In this document: piece by piece, positions 52,094 through 61,558 of the stretch
Layout: the number at the start of each line of letters is the position of its first letter
Position numbering within the stretch: position 1 is the stretch's first letter
Assembly: GCF_022095675.1 (NCBI RefSeq)
Contig: NZ_JAHYSG010000008.1
Location: forward strand, 62,001 to 126,000
DNA from: Dactylosporangium sp. AC04546
GTDB lineage: Bacteria > Actinomycetota > Actinomycetes > Mycobacteriales > Micromonosporaceae
Direction of reading: 5' to 3'
Length of the DNA stretch: 64,000 bases
The notes under the pieces: generated by a model
Told to the model about the DNA's origin: nothing
What the model saw: the letters and a program-made list of their open reading frames with translations, nothing else
Database searches by the model: none
Translations under genes and position numbers: made by a program

Positions 52094-52231
52094 CGCGTGT
52101 CGGTCGGCGACTCGCGGGACGATTGCGGACAACCCCCGGAGCGGGACCGCGGTCGATATTGATCTACTGCTATCTTTCGGCATCCGCCGCGCGAAAGACG
52201 GGGTGCGCGGCGAGTTCGGGAGAGGCAGAGC

Positions 52232-53521
52232 ATGCGCCGAGCACCAGCTGTCCTGTTCCTCGCAACAACCATCGTGGTCACGCTCGCCGGCACGGCCGTG
52301 CCGGCGGGTGCCGAGACGCCCGCGGAGGTCCGCCACTCCAGCGGGCTCGTCCTCGTCGGGCCGCTCGACGAGAACCCGGCACCGATGCCGGAGGATCTCG
52401 CGCAGGCGCACCACGACGCCGTGCGGTACGCCGAGGAGAACGCCGCCACGGTCGGCTATCCGTGGATCGACCGCAAGAACCACAAGCTTGTCCTGTCCGC
52501 CGCTGGCGCGCAGGGCCTCGCGAAGCTCCAGGCCTTCCAGCCGCGCGCCGCGCTCACGGCCGGCGTCACCTCGATCCGGTCGGTGTCGGCGAGTTGGAAG
52601 CGGCTCGAAGGCATCAAGGACGAGGCGATCAGCCTCGGCAAGGCCGTGCCGGACGCGTCGGCCATCGTCATGACCGAGCCCGACGAGGAGCACAACCGGG
52701 TCGTCATCACCGTCGACCGGATGAGCGATCCGCTGCTCAACGCGCTTGCGGCCCGCTACGGCACCACCGACGTCGCGATCCGCTACAGCCCGAAGCACGA
52801 GAAGGGCCACGACGACGGGCGCGACAACGACACGTCGCCGTTCTACGGCGGCGCGCTCATCAACGCGCCGGCCGGCACCTGCAGCACGGGCTTCCCGTGG
52901 TACTCCGGGACCACCAGCTACATGGTGACCGCCGGGCACTGCGCGCCCAACGGCGGCAGCGTCTCCACGCCCGCGCAGTCGATGGGCTCGGTGACGGCCA
53001 GCAGCCGGGAGAACCGCAACCCCGGCGTGGGCACGGTGTACCTCACCGGGCAGACGACGTACCGCGGTGACATCGCCCTCATCCAGATGAGCTCGGGCCG
53101 CGCCAGCGGTTCGTCCATCTTCCGCGGCGGCGTCGGATCCAGCTCCTCCTACGCGATCGACTCGATGTGGAGCCGCGCGCCGCAGAACGGCGACCAGTAC
53201 TGCACCGGCGGCCGGACGACCGGCGAGCAGTGCGGCTGGGTCGTCGTCAACGTCCGGATCAACTACACCAACAGCAACGGCGAGGTGCTGCGCAACGTCT
53301 CGCAGGGCCGCAAGCAGGGCCAGTGCACGATGGGCGGCGACTCGGGCGGCCCGACGTACACGGTGCTGAGCAACGGCAACGTGGTCGCCAAGGGCATCCA
53401 CAGCGGCACGAGCGGCGGCGGCAGCGACAACTGGGGCGGCGCGCTCGACCCCTGCTACGAGCGGTTCACCGACATCTGGGACGCGTACTACGGCTTCCCG
53501 GGCCAGATCCGCGAGATCTGA
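52232..53521 (+). CDS. secreted S1 (streptogrisin-like) serine protease
   Basis: A 429-residue exported protease. Signal peptide MRRAPAVLFLATTIVVTLAGTAVPAGA, then a pro-region (~30-205) and a chymotrypsin-fold catalytic domain with triad His in MVTAGHCAP, Asp in YRGDIALIQM and Ser in TMGGDSGGPTY, plus Cys pairs (CSTGFPWYSGTTSYMVTAGHC; CTGGRTTGEQC). Secreted hydrolysis of proteins for nutrition or development. AGATCCGCG... end is normal. Shine-Dalgarno GGGAGAGG about 11 nt upstream. Confidence 0.88.
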   Translation: MRRAPAVLFLATTIVVTLAGTAVPAGAETPAEVRHSSGLVLVGPLDENPAPMPEDLAQAHHDAVRYAEENAATVGYPWIDRKNHKLVLSAAGAQGLAKLQAFQPRAALTAGVTSIRSVSASWKRLEGIKDEAISLGKAVPDASAIVMTEPDEEHNRVVITVDRMSDPLLNALAARYGTTDVAIRYSPKHEKGHDDGRDNDTSPFYGGALINAPAGTCSTGFPWYSGTTSYMVTAGHCAPNGGSVSTPAQSMGSVTASSRENRNPGVGTVYLTGQTTYRGDIALIQMSSGRASGSSIFRGGVGSSSSYAIDSMWSRAPQNGDQYCTGGRTTGEQCGWVVVNVRINYTNSNGEVLRNVSQGRKQGQCTMGGDSGGPTYTVLSNGNVVAKGIHSGTSGGGSDNWGGALDPCYERFTDIWDAYYGFPGQIREI

Positions 53522-53563
53522 CCCACCCGGAACCACGGGCCCGGGCGTGCCAGAATCCGGCGC

Positions 53564-53863
53564 ATGGAGGAACTGCGCTCCACCGCCGAACTGCTCGCCC
53601 GGGCCCGCCGGGTCGTCGTGTTCACCGGCGCCGGGATGTCGGCCGAGAGCGGGGTGCCGACCTTCCGCGACGACCTGACCGGCCTGTGGGCGCGGTTCGA
53701 CGCCGAGCAGCTGGCCACGCCGGAGGCCTTCCACGCCGACCCGGACCTGGTCTGGGGCTGGTATTGCGACGTCAGCCTCCGCGGTAGCGCCGCTCAGCTG
53801 CTCCCGGCGGCCTGGGCCGGCAGTGCCCAGACGAGCGGCACGCCCGTGTCCGCGCCGGAGTAG
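53564..53863 (+). pseudogene. Sir2-family NAD-dependent deacylase, truncated
   Basis: [47 protein letters not shown] then [12 protein letters not shown] is the N-terminal Rossmann part of a sirtuin (GAGxSxESGxPxFR). After about residue 70 similarity stops and the frame runs through [11 protein letters not shown] into the neighbouring gene's antisense. The catalytic His and zinc ribbon are missing, so it cannot be active. CAGAAT ends 7 nt before the ATG. Confidence 0.8.
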
Positions 53864-54126
53864 TCGTCCTCGACCTCCAGCAGCTCGGCCATCCGGGCCT
53901 GCCACGGGACGTTGGCCGGGTGGTCGCGCAGTGCGGCGCGCATGGCCGCGTAGTCGTCGACGTCGACCAGGTGGAACAGGTCGCGCCCGGAGCGCCAGAT
54001 GCGCCAGCCGCGCACGCCGGCCGCCCGCAGCGCGGCGTCGAGCTCGGGCGGGATGACGGCGTGCACGGCGTCGTACTCGGCCTCGCGGCCGGGCTTGAGC
54101 CGGGTGTGGAGCGCCACCTGCGGCAT
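53794..54126 (-). CDS. L-rhamnose mutarotase-family protein
   Basis: A 110-residue dimeric alpha/beta-barrel protein: [66 protein letters not shown] follows the RhaM (DUF718) pattern, including the His in the second strand. It would interconvert alpha and beta anomers of L-rhamnose or a similar sugar. Its 3' end replaces the missing part of the sirtuin gene on the other strand, suggesting a rearrangement joint here. Confidence 0.85.
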   Translation of the reverse strand: MPQVALHTRLKPGREAEYDAVHAVIPPELDAALRAAGVRGWRIWRSGRDLFHLVDVDDYAAMRAALRDHPANVPWQARMAELLEVEDDYSGADTGVPLVWALPAQAAGSS

Positions 54127-54150
54127 GCGATCGCCTCCGTGTGCCGGGGT

Positions 54151-54771
54151 TCAGCGGCGCCGCGCCCGCAGCACCGCGTCGTGGATCGTAACCTCCCCGC
54201 CGTGCTCGGGATGGCTGGCCGTCCGCGGCCGGGCCTCGGCCGCCTGCACCTCCCACGCCTCCGGGTCGAGGGCGGCGGCCAGCTCCTCGCCGGTGAAGAA
54301 CAGCTCCGGCATGTCCGGCCGGGGCACCACGGCGGCGTCGGACGCGTGGTGGCCGGCGATGAGCAGCGTCCCGCCGGCCGCGACCGCGTCGGCCAGCCGC
54401 GCGAACAGCGCCTCCCGCAGGCCGGTCGGCACGTGCACGAACGCGGCGCTCACCAGGTCGTACCGCCCCGGCGCCGGCGTCCACGCCAGCATGTCGACCC
54501 GCTCCCAGGTGACGTCGACCCCCGCGTCGGCGGCGTGCGCGGCGGCCCGCTCCAGCGCGGTGGGGGAGATGTCGGCGCCGGTGACCCGCCACCCACGCTG
54601 CGCGAGCCAGATGGCGTCGGCGCCCTCCCCGCACCCGACGTCGAGCGCCGCACCGGGTGCCAGTCCGCCGACGTCGCTGACCAGGTGCGAGTTGGGCCGT
54701 CCACTCCACAGCGTGCCGCGGCTCTGGTACCGCTGCTCCCAGTAGTCCTCGGTGAACATCTCCATCGTCAT
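54151..54771 (-). CDS. class I SAM-dependent methyltransferase
   Basis: A 206-residue methyltransferase: EDYWEQRYQSRGTLWSGRPN, motif I ALDVGCGEGADAIWLAQRGWRVTGADISPTAL, and RYDLVSAAFVHVP match the family of thiopurine- or tellurite-type (TehB-like) enzymes. Start at MTMEM; two further Met codons are close by. It is divergent from NACHT gene 2 with a dyad in the gap. Confidence 0.88.
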   Translation of the reverse strand: MTMEMFTEDYWEQRYQSRGTLWSGRPNSHLVSDVGGLAPGAALDVGCGEGADAIWLAQRGWRVTGADISPTALERAAAHAADAGVDVTWERVDMLAWTPAPGRYDLVSAAFVHVPTGLREALFARLADAVAAGGTLLIAGHHASDAAVVPRPDMPELFFTGEELAAALDPEAWEVQAAEARPRTASHPEHGGEVTIHDAVLRARRR

Positions 54772-54788
54772 GCGGCAACTCTGCCCGC

Positions 54789-54820
54789 CCGGCAACCGAT
54801 CCGGCGAGATTTGTTGCCGG
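54789..54820. promoter_or_regulatory. 8-bp inverted repeat between methyltransferase and NACHT genes
   Basis: CCGGCAAC (54789-54796) and GTTGCCGG (54813-54820) are perfect complements with a 16-bp spacer in the divergent gap. It lies upstream of the predicted GACAAT -10 of the NACHT gene and could be an operator for either direction. Confidence 0.4.
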
Positions 54821-54886
54821 TTCGGCGAACTACGGCTCGTCCGCGCGTCGTATCATTCCGTAACGTCGATCGCCGACAATGGATCG

Positions 54887-57800
54887 GTGCCGACAGGTCT
54901 GAGCTACGCCGACGCCGTGCGGCTTCTCGACGGGTCGCCGGGCGGGGGTGCCGAGCACGCGCTCGGCGGTGCGCTGCTCGTGGCCTCCGCGGCGACCGGT
55001 GGCACAGCACCGATGGTGCTGAGCCTCTTCGACGTGAAGAACGAGCTCATGCGGGTGAGCCGCTGGCTGGTCACGCAGGCCGACCGGATCACCCGCGGGC
55101 ACGGCCGGGTCGACCGCTCCGCCCGGCTGCGGGCGGCGCACTCCGTGATCGTGGTGGCGAACCTGTTCGGCGCGCTCGACGAGCTCGATCTGCCGATCGC
55201 GCCGGCCGGTGTCGCGATGAACCGGGCCGAGCAGGCGGGCTTGATCGCCGGCGAGGACCCCGGGCGGCGCTGGCTCGACAACCTGCTGGCCGCCGCGATC
55301 CCGGCGCCGGGCCCGGCGCTGTCCTACGACGACCTGCTCGGCGAGCTGCGCCGCTGGTACGCCTGGCACGGCAACCGGCTGCTCGAGTTCGTCCAGGGCC
55401 TCGCGGTCTGGGACGAACTCGACGACACGCGCCGGCGCCGGATGCAGGCCGCCTTCCGGGACCGGCTGCCCGAGGTGGCCCTGGCGCGGTACGAGAGCGA
55501 CTACCTGCAGCTGGCGGGGGAGCTGCCGGAGTTCGCGTTCTGGTCCTGGCGGGCCGAGCAGCGCGCGACCGCCGCCGAGCTGCGCCAGGTGGGCATCGGC
55601 CTGCGCGAGCTCGAGGCGCTCCTGCGCCGGATGACGTCGGGGTCGGCACTGACCGACCGGCGGGCCGCGCTCGCCGCCGCCTACCGCGACGCCCTGCACG
55701 GCCCGATCACCGGAGAGGACCAGCACACGGTCGAGCTGACCATGCCGTCGCTCGGCGAGATCTACGTCGATCCGCGGTTCGTCACCCGGGTCGCGACGGT
55801 CAACGACAACCCGGCCGAGGACTCGTGGTGGGACGACGTGCCGGTCCGGCACGACTTCCCGACGTTCATGGCCGCCCACCTGACCAGCCCGGAGGCGACC
55901 CAGGCCCCGCTGGTGCTGCTCGGGCAGCCCGGCGCGGGCAAGTCGGCGCTGACCCGGGTCCTCGCGGCGCGCCTGCCGGCCGAGGACTTCATGCCGATCC
56001 TGGTGCCGCTGCGCGAGGTGCCGGCCGACTACGACGTGCAGGGGCAGATCGAGCACGCGGCCCGGGCCGCCACCGGCGACGGGATGTCGTGGAAGGAGCT
56101 TGCCGAGTCCGCCGGCGGGGCCCTTCCGGTCGTGCTCCTCGACGGCTTCGACGAACTGCTCCAGGCGCTCGGCGTCAGCCAGTCCAACTACCTGCAGCGC
56201 ATCGCGGCGTTCCAGCGGCGCGAGGCGGTCCAGGGCCGGCCGGTCGCGGTCGTCGTCACCACCCGCACGGCGGTGGCCGACCGGGCCCGGCTGGCCGAGC
56301 ACAGCGTCGTGGTGCGGATCGAGCCGTTCGACGACCGCCAGGTGAGCCGCTGGCTGTCGGTGTGGAACGAGACGAACCGCGACGGGTTCGCCCGCCGCGG
56401 CGTGTCCGGGCTTCCGGCCGAGGTGGCCTGGCGCTACCAGGACCTGGCCGGGCATCCGCTGCTGCTGGTCATGCTCGCGCTGTACGACGCCCACGACAAC
56501 GCCCTGCAGCGCGCCCACGCCGCGGCGACCGACGGGTCCGACCTCAACCGGGCGCAGCTCTACGAGCGGCTGCTGTCGACGTTCGCCAGCCGGGAGATCC
56601 ACCGCTCGGACGAGAGTATCTCGGACGCGGACCTGTCGGTCGCGGTCGAGGAGGAGCTGCTGCGGCTGTCGGTCGTCGCCTTCGCCATGTTCAACCGCTC
56701 GCGGGGCTGGGCCACCGAGCCCGAGCTCAACCGGGACTTCGCCGGCCTCGCCGTGACGCCGCCGGGCGGTGCCGCGGGCGGCGACCTGCGCCGTCCGCCC
56801 GGACCGGGCCGGCAGATGATCGCGCGGTTCTTCTTCGTGCAGGGCGTGCCCATCGAGCAGCACAACCAGCGGTTGCACACCTTCTCCTTCCTCCACGGGA
56901 CGTTCGGCGAGTTCCTGGTGGCCCGGCTCATCACCCGGGTGCTGCACGACCTCGCCGACCGGGAGGCGGCCGGGTCGCTGCGGCTGCGCCCCGCGCCGGT
57001 CGAGGATCCCCTGCTGTACTCGCTGCTGAGCTTCGCCCCGCTGTGCACCCAGGGCTCGACGGTCCTGCTGTTCCTCGCCGAGCTGTTCGCCGCCGAGCCG
57101 GCCCGGCGCGCCGACGTCGGCACGTGGGTACTCCGCGCGTTCCACAAGGCCACCACCCGCCTCGACGTGCCGCACGACGACTACCTGCCGGTGGCGGTGC
57201 CGGCCGGGTCCCGCCTGGTCCGCTTCACCGTCAACCTGCTCCTGCTGCGGGCCGTCTGCCACGGGCACGCGGAGGCCGCCGAGCTGTTCCCGGGCGCCGC
57301 CGACCCGGCCGGGCGGCTGGGCCGGCTCGCGAGCAGCTGGCAGGCGGTGCTGTCCACCGAGGACTGGGGCTCGCTGCTCGACGCGACGATGACCCGGCGG
57401 TCCTGGGACGGGCAGCGCCGCAACGCGGTGGTGTCCCTCGCCGGCGACGGCGAGCGGCCCGAGGCCGTCGACGCGCTCTGGGTCCACGACTTCGCCGCGG
57501 AGTCACACGTCGGCCGGTTCGGCGCGGGTCACGGCTTCAACCAGTGGGTGCTCAGCGTCCGCATCGAGCGGGCCCAGCAGCTGCGCACCGACCAGGGCGA
57601 CGACATGCTCCGCCACGCGCTGACGCCGGTCCTCGACCGGATGCCGGAGACGGTCGACGCGTTCGCCGTCCACGCCGTCGGCGACGCCGAGTCCATCGCC
57701 CACAGCGTCCAGCGGGTGCTGCTGTCGTCGGCGCTGGCGGACTCGGCCGACACGCTGGTCGCCGCGTACGACCGGTGCGTGTTCGCCGTCACCACCCAGG

Positions 57801-58240
57801 CGTTCGGCCCGGGGCATCTGCCGAAGAGCGCCTCGACCCTCGCGCTCCTGCTGGAGATGCTGGGCCGCGACGCATCCCGGCTGCCGGTGCCCCAGCTGTG
57901 CCGATGGCTCGAAGAGCTCGCCCGGAGCCGGCAGTTCCGGACCGAGCACCTGCCGGCGACACTGAACTGCGCGCTCGTCGCCGCGCCCGAGGCGGCCGAG
58001 GACCGCCAGGCGCTGGACGCCCTGGTGCGGTCCCTGGTCCGGCAGGTGCACACCACGCTGCAGAACGGCGGCCCGGCCTGGGACCGCCGGGCCCGGCTCC
58101 TGCTGTGGATCTGCCTGCACGAGGCGGGCGCCGGCCCGGCCGCCGTGGACTGGCTGGACCCGCCGGACGCCGCCGAGACCGCCGAGCTGCTCCGGCACGA
58201 CCGCGCCCTCGGGGGCCGCCTCCGCGCCCTCCAGCCGTGA
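54887..58240 (+). CDS. NACHT-domain STAND NTPase (copy 2)
   Basis: A 1117-residue paralogue of the 9.5-kb NACHT protein. It opens LSYADAVRLLDGSPGG, carries a longer N-terminal helical region (~1-300), then WWDDVPVRHDF, Walker A GQPGAGKSALT (~346), Walker B VVLLDGFDELLQALG (~415), VAVVVTTRTAVADRARL, and the FLHGTFGEFLVARL module. The C-terminal ~400 residues are helical with no clear repeats. Long runs in the NTPase core are identical to copy 1. GTG at 54887 chosen: GACAAT ends 6 nt before, no Shine-Dalgarno, hence leaderless. The upstream open frame to 54752 overlaps the methyltransferase and is not needed. Confidence 0.9.
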   Translation: MPTGLSYADAVRLLDGSPGGGAEHALGGALLVASAATGGTAPMVLSLFDVKNELMRVSRWLVTQADRITRGHGRVDRSARLRAAHSVIVVANLFGALDELDLPIAPAGVAMNRAEQAGLIAGEDPGRRWLDNLLAAAIPAPGPALSYDDLLGELRRWYAWHGNRLLEFVQGLAVWDELDDTRRRRMQAAFRDRLPEVALARYESDYLQLAGELPEFAFWSWRAEQRATAAELRQVGIGLRELEALLRRMTSGSALTDRRAALAAAYRDALHGPITGEDQHTVELTMPSLGEIYVDPRFVTRVATVNDNPAEDSWWDDVPVRHDFPTFMAAHLTSPEATQAPLVLLGQPGAGKSALTRVLAARLPAEDFMPILVPLREVPADYDVQGQIEHAARAATGDGMSWKELAESAGGALPVVLLDGFDELLQALGVSQSNYLQRIAAFQRREAVQGRPVAVVVTTRTAVADRARLAEHSVVVRIEPFDDRQVSRWLSVWNETNRDGFARRGVSGLPAEVAWRYQDLAGHPLLLVMLALYDAHDNALQRAHAAATDGSDLNRAQLYERLLSTFASREIHRSDESISDADLSVAVEEELLRLSVVAFAMFNRSRGWATEPELNRDFAGLAVTPPGGAAGGDLRRPPGPGRQMIARFFFVQGVPIEQHNQRLHTFSFLHGTFGEFLVARLITRVLHDLADREAAGSLRLRPAPVEDPLLYSLLSFAPLCTQGSTVLLFLAELFAAEPARRADVGTWVLRAFHKATTRLDVPHDDYLPVAVPAGSRLVRFTVNLLLLRAVCHGHAEAAELFPGAADPAGRLGRLASSWQAVLSTEDWGSLLDATMTRRSWDGQRRNAVVSLAGDGERPEAVDALWVHDFAAESHVGRFGAGHGFNQWVLSVRIERAQQLRTDQGDDMLRHALTPVLDRMPETVDAFAVHAVGDAESIAHSVQRVLLSSALADSADTLVAAYDRCVFAVTTQAFGPGHLPKSASTLALLLEMLGRDASRLPVPQLCRWLEELARSRQFRTEHLPATLNCALVAAPEAAEDRQALDALVRSLVRQVHTTLQNGGPAWDRRARLLLWICLHEAGAGPAAVDWLDPPDAAETAELLRHDRALGGRLRALQP

Positions 58241-58250
58241 TACTGAGGCG

Positions 58251-58821
58251 GTGGTGTTCTCGCGGATGGACCAGCCGGTGCCGGTGCCGGTCGAGGTGCG
58301 GGCCGCGGGCACCGGGGTGCGGGCCGGGGGAGCGGCCGGGCCACCACGGCAACCTGCTGCTGATCTACGACACCGTGGCGAAGACGTGGACGTCCGTCGA
58401 CGCCGGCGGGACCGTGCTCGCGTTCGCGGTCTCCACCAAGCGGATCGTGACCGTCACCCGCGACGCCCGGACGGTCCGGATCGGGCAGTTCGGGCCGGGC
58501 GCACCGCGGGAGTTCGCGACGCTGGACACCGGCCTTACGGCCTCGGTCGACGCCGGCACGTTCACGCCGGGCCTGGGGGGCCGCACCGAGACCAGCCGCA
58601 CCTTCCGCGACGGTGACACCTGGATGGCCATCGACGGCTACCGTGCGCGCGCCTTCTCGCTGTCGACGTTCGCCGGCACGGGCGCGTGGCGGCTGGACAC
58701 CTGCCGCGACGCGGCCGTGTGGATACCGCTGGGCCAGCGGCGCTTCGTCCGTTACGGCGGCCGGCCCTGCGGCGAGGGCCCGCGGAGGAAACCGTCGACG
58801 CTGTCGATCGTGCGGTTCTAG
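58251..58821 (+). pseudogene. frameshifted hypothetical protein downstream of NACHT 2
   Basis: It begins GTGGTG...MDQPVPVPVEVRAAGTGVRAG in one frame, and a coherent, biased frame resumes ERPGHHGNLLLIYDTVAKTW through FAVSTKRIVTVTRDARTVRI to CGEGPRRKPSTLSIVRF. Removing one G from the GGGGG at 58326-58330 would join the two. It is 10 bp after the NACHT stop, so would be co-transcribed. Beta-rich, perhaps half a propeller; family unknown. Real frameshift or sequence error cannot be told apart. Confidence 0.45.
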
Positions 58822-59684
58822 CCGGTCGTCCAGGGCCGGAGCTTCTCCGGGTTCCGGATCGCCCACACGTGGGTGATGCGGTCGTCCGTGATGTCGAAGG
58901 CCAGGACCGTCACCGCGACGTCGCCGTCGAGCATCACCAGGCCGGGCTGACCGTTCACCGTGCGCTCGACGATGCGCAGGTCGAGGGTCTTACGGCGGAC
59001 CGCGACGAAGCCGGCGGCCACCCGCTCGGCGCCGTGGACCGGGTGCAGCTCGGCGCTCACGAGGCCGCCGCCGTCGGCGACCGTCGTCACGTCCGGGTCC
59101 AGCAGGCCCACCAGGGCGCCGATGTCCTGGGCCTCCCAGGCCGCCTTGAAGTCGCGGACGATACCGGCCCGGCGGGCCGGTGGGGCAGGGGTCCTTGTCG
59201 TGTCCAGGCGGCGGCGGGCCGACGAGGCCAGCTGGCGGCAGGCGGCCGGGGTGCGGCCGACGATCGCGGCGACGTCGGCGAACGGGTAGCGGAACACGTC
59301 GTGCAGCACGAACGCCACCCGCTCGGCCGGCGTCATCGACTCCAGGACGACAAGGAAGGCCATGCTCACCGACTCGTCGAGCGTGACGCGGTCGGCGGGG
59401 TCCTCGCCGGTACCGCCGAGCACGTCCCGCGGCAGCGGCTCCGGGATCCACTCGCCGACGTAGCGCTCGCGCCGGGCGCGGGCCGAACCCAGCATGTCCA
59501 GGCAGATCCGGCTGGTGACCGTGGACAGCCAGGCGCCCGGGGACTCGATGGACTCGCGCTGGCCGGGGGTCATGGCGTACCAGCGGGCGAACGCCTCCTG
59601 CACCACGTCCTCGGCGTCGGCGAGCGAGCCGAGCAGCCGGTAGGCGAGGCCGAGCAGCTGCGGGCGCTCGTCCATGATCGTCAT
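58818..59684 (-). CDS. ECF sigma factor with SnoaL-like domain (SigJ/ECF41-like)
   Basis: A 288-residue sigma factor. Region 2 LLGLAYRLLGSLADAEDVVQEAFARWYAM; region 4 VVLESMTPAERVAFVLHDVFRYPFADVAAIVGRTPAACRQLASSARRRL; then a C-terminal NTF2-like domain (DIGALVGLLDPDVTTVADGGG...VHGAERVAAGFVAVRR) including the IRNPEKLRPW end typical of ECF41/SigJ. It is divergent from a SnoaL-like gene. Start at MTIMDERPQ; M at 59696 is possible. Confidence 0.9.
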   Translation of the reverse strand: MTIMDERPQLLGLAYRLLGSLADAEDVVQEAFARWYAMTPGQRESIESPGAWLSTVTSRICLDMLGSARARRERYVGEWIPEPLPRDVLGGTGEDPADRVTLDESVSMAFLVVLESMTPAERVAFVLHDVFRYPFADVAAIVGRTPAACRQLASSARRRLDTTRTPAPPARRAGIVRDFKAAWEAQDIGALVGLLDPDVTTVADGGGLVSAELHPVHGAERVAAGFVAVRRKTLDLRIVERTVNGQPGLVMLDGDVAVTVLAFDITDDRITHVWAIRNPEKLRPWTTG

Positions 59685-59726
59685 GACTCCACTCATACCC
59701 TTCCCGACGAACCGGCGCACCGGAAT

Positions 59727-59738
59727 GTCAGGCCTGAC
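59727..59738. promoter_or_regulatory. 12-bp palindrome in sigma/SnoaL divergent region
   Basis: GTCAGGCCTGAC is a perfect palindrome, 30 bp before the SnoaL ATG, and includes TGTCAGG, similar to the TGTCACA -35 element reported for ECF41 promoters; CGTC occurs about 20 bp downstream. It shares the CGTCAGG/CCTGACG core with the cluster at 41082. Confidence 0.4.
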
Positions 59739-59767
59739 GTTCCGCCGACCCGCGTCGTCGGACCGGC

Positions 59768-60220
59768 ATGGACACCGAACAGTTGCAGGCCCTCGCCGAC
59801 CGCGTCGAGATCGAGGCGCTGCGCGGCGAGTTCACCGACGCCGGGATGCAGCGCGACTGGGACCGCTTCGCGGCGCTGTTCACCGACGACGCCGTCTGGC
59901 GGATCCCCGGCGCGGGCGTCGAGCTCACCGGCCGCGACGCCATCCGCGCCGGGGTCGAACGACTCCGGACACTGTGGGAGTTCTTCGTGCAGAACGTCCA
60001 CCCTGGCACCATCCGGCTGGGCGCGGACGGCGGCACCGCGACCGGCCGCGCGTACGTCGCCGAGTTCGGCCGCTTCCGCGACGGTACCTCGCACCTGAAC
60101 TACGCCCTGTACCACGACCGCTACACCCGCACGCCGGACGGCTGGCGGTTCGCCGAGCGCGTCTACGAGGTCCGCTACACGGACGACAGCCCGCTGACCG
60201 GGGCACCGCCGGGCGCCTGA
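59768..60220 (+). CDS. SnoaL/NTF2-like protein
   Basis: A 150-residue cone-shaped NTF2-like protein: LADRVEIEALRGEFTDAGMQRDWDRFAALFTDDAVWRIPGAGVELTGRDAIRAGVERLRTLWEFFVQNVHPGTIRL...GWRFAERVYEVRY. Members include polyketide cyclases and many uncharacterised enzymes. As the divergent neighbour of an ECF41-like sigma gene it is the likely regulon member. Confidence 0.85.
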   Translation: MDTEQLQALADRVEIEALRGEFTDAGMQRDWDRFAALFTDDAVWRIPGAGVELTGRDAIRAGVERLRTLWEFFVQNVHPGTIRLGADGGTATGRAYVAEFGRFRDGTSHLNYALYHDRYTRTPDGWRFAERVYEVRYTDDSPLTGAPPGA

Positions 60221-60238
60221 GCATGGCAGGCTGATGCG

Positions 60239-61558
60239 GTGATCGAGCTCGACCTCTCGGTACCGTGGAATCCGCCGGAGCCGGTGCTGCCGCCGCGGAA
60301 ACGGGGGCGGCCATGGATCGCGCTCGCGGCGGTTTCCCTGATGTCGGCCGCGGTGCTGGCCGCCGGGGCACCGCCGGCGAGCACCGCGCCCGAGTACCGG
60401 CTCGACGACGTGCGCATCCTCGACCTGCAGGCGGCCGGCGGCCGGGTCATCGTGTCGCGCTACGAGCCGGAGGCCCCGGGCTCCCGGGCGGAGGTGCGGC
60501 GGCTGCGCGACGGCGCCCTGCTGTGGTCGACGCCGCTCGCGGTCGGCGAGCGCCTGGGGTTCCTGAGCGAGCGGGTCGTGGCGCGGATGAGCGACGAGGG
60601 CGGTGCCGCCACCGTGTTCGACGCCGCCACCGGCGACCAGCTGTGGGAGGCGCCCCGGCTGTCGGTCATCGGCCGGGCCGCCGGGCTGCTGATCACCGAG
60701 GACCTGCCCGAGGGGTCGCCGCAGATCCGCACGGTCATCATCACCTCGGACGGGCAGCTCGCGCCGAACCAGGCGATCGAGCAGGTCCCCCGGCGGTACC
60801 GGGCGCTTGACGAGCGCACGGGGAAGGCGGTGTGGACGCTCGAGCCGCCCGTGGGGTCCATCGCCGAGGCCGGCGACGACGGCATGTGGGTGCTCAGCCC
60901 GGACGGGCGGCTGGAGACCCATGACCTCGCGACCGGCGCCGTCACCGCGACGCGGCGGCTGGCGTGGTCGGGGACGCTGTCGTGGTACTCCATGGGCGAC
61001 GACGGCGTCATGGTGGCCACTGCCGGCCAGGTGGGCATCGACGTCTTCGACCGGGAGAGCGGCCGGCTGCTGTGGCGCTGGCCGGCCACCGGCACCGAGG
61101 CCGTGCCGTATGCGTGCGCCGCCGGGCTGTACTGCCTGCGTGACGGCACCGGCATGGCCGCCCTCGACCCGCGCACCGGCGAGCGGCGCTGGCACCTCGA
61201 CGGCTACAACGGCGCCCTCGGCAGCGACGGCCGCACCGTGCTCGTCACGGACTGGGGCTTCGGTTCGCCGGCCAACGCCGAGCAGCCGATCGCCGCCGTC
61301 GACGCCCGCACCGGCCGGAAGCGGTGGGAGCTCACCGGCTGGCGCATCACCACGCTGCTGCGCGGCAACCGGATCGTGGTGTGGCGGCCGACGGGCGGCG
61401 ACGGCGCCGTGCTGGCCGCGGTGGACCCGGAGACCGGCCGGCTCGCCCTCATCGGCCGGGCGACGGTCGCCCACCGCGACGTGAGCTGCGTCCAGGACGA
61501 CGGCCGGCTCGCGTGCGTGACCGACGGGATCCTGTCGGTGTGGCCGCTGCCCCGTTAG
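60239..61558 (+). CDS. PQQ-binding-like beta-propeller protein, membrane-anchored
   Basis: A 439-residue protein. A cytosolic N-terminus (MIELDLSVPWNPPEPVLPPRKRGR), a TM helix (PWIALAAVSLMSAAVLAAGA), then an extracytoplasmic propeller with repeats of the kind ALDERTGKAVWTLEPP, DLATGAVTATRRLAW, FDRESGRLLWRWPA, LDPRTGERRWHLDGY, VDARTGRKRWELTGW, VDPETGRLALIGRA. The AWWxG-type repeat resembles BamB/PQQ enzymes but no PQQ ligands are apparent. Probably a surface scaffold or sensor. GTG start; converges on a small membrane protein. Confidence 0.8.
   Translation: MIELDLSVPWNPPEPVLPPRKRGRPWIALAAVSLMSAAVLAAGAPPASTAPEYRLDDVRILDLQAAGGRVIVSRYEPEAPGSRAEVRRLRDGALLWSTPLAVGERLGFLSERVVARMSDEGGAATVFDAATGDQLWEAPRLSVIGRAAGLLITEDLPEGSPQIRTVIITSDGQLAPNQAIEQVPRRYRALDERTGKAVWTLEPPVGSIAEAGDDGMWVLSPDGRLETHDLATGAVTATRRLAWSGTLSWYSMGDDGVMVATAGQVGIDVFDRESGRLLWRWPATGTEAVPYACAAGLYCLRDGTGMAALDPRTGERRWHLDGYNGALGSDGRTVLVTDWGFGSPANAEQPIAAVDARTGRKRWELTGWRITTLLRGNRIVVWRPTGGDGAVLAAVDPETGRLALIGRATVAHRDVSCVQDDGRLACVTDGILSVWPLPR

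Noticed and set aside
53920..58821. A 1633-residue open frame running across the second NACHT gene
   Set aside because: Arg/Pro-rich shadow frame; only its last part, after 58320, shows natural composition and is treated as a frameshifted remnant.
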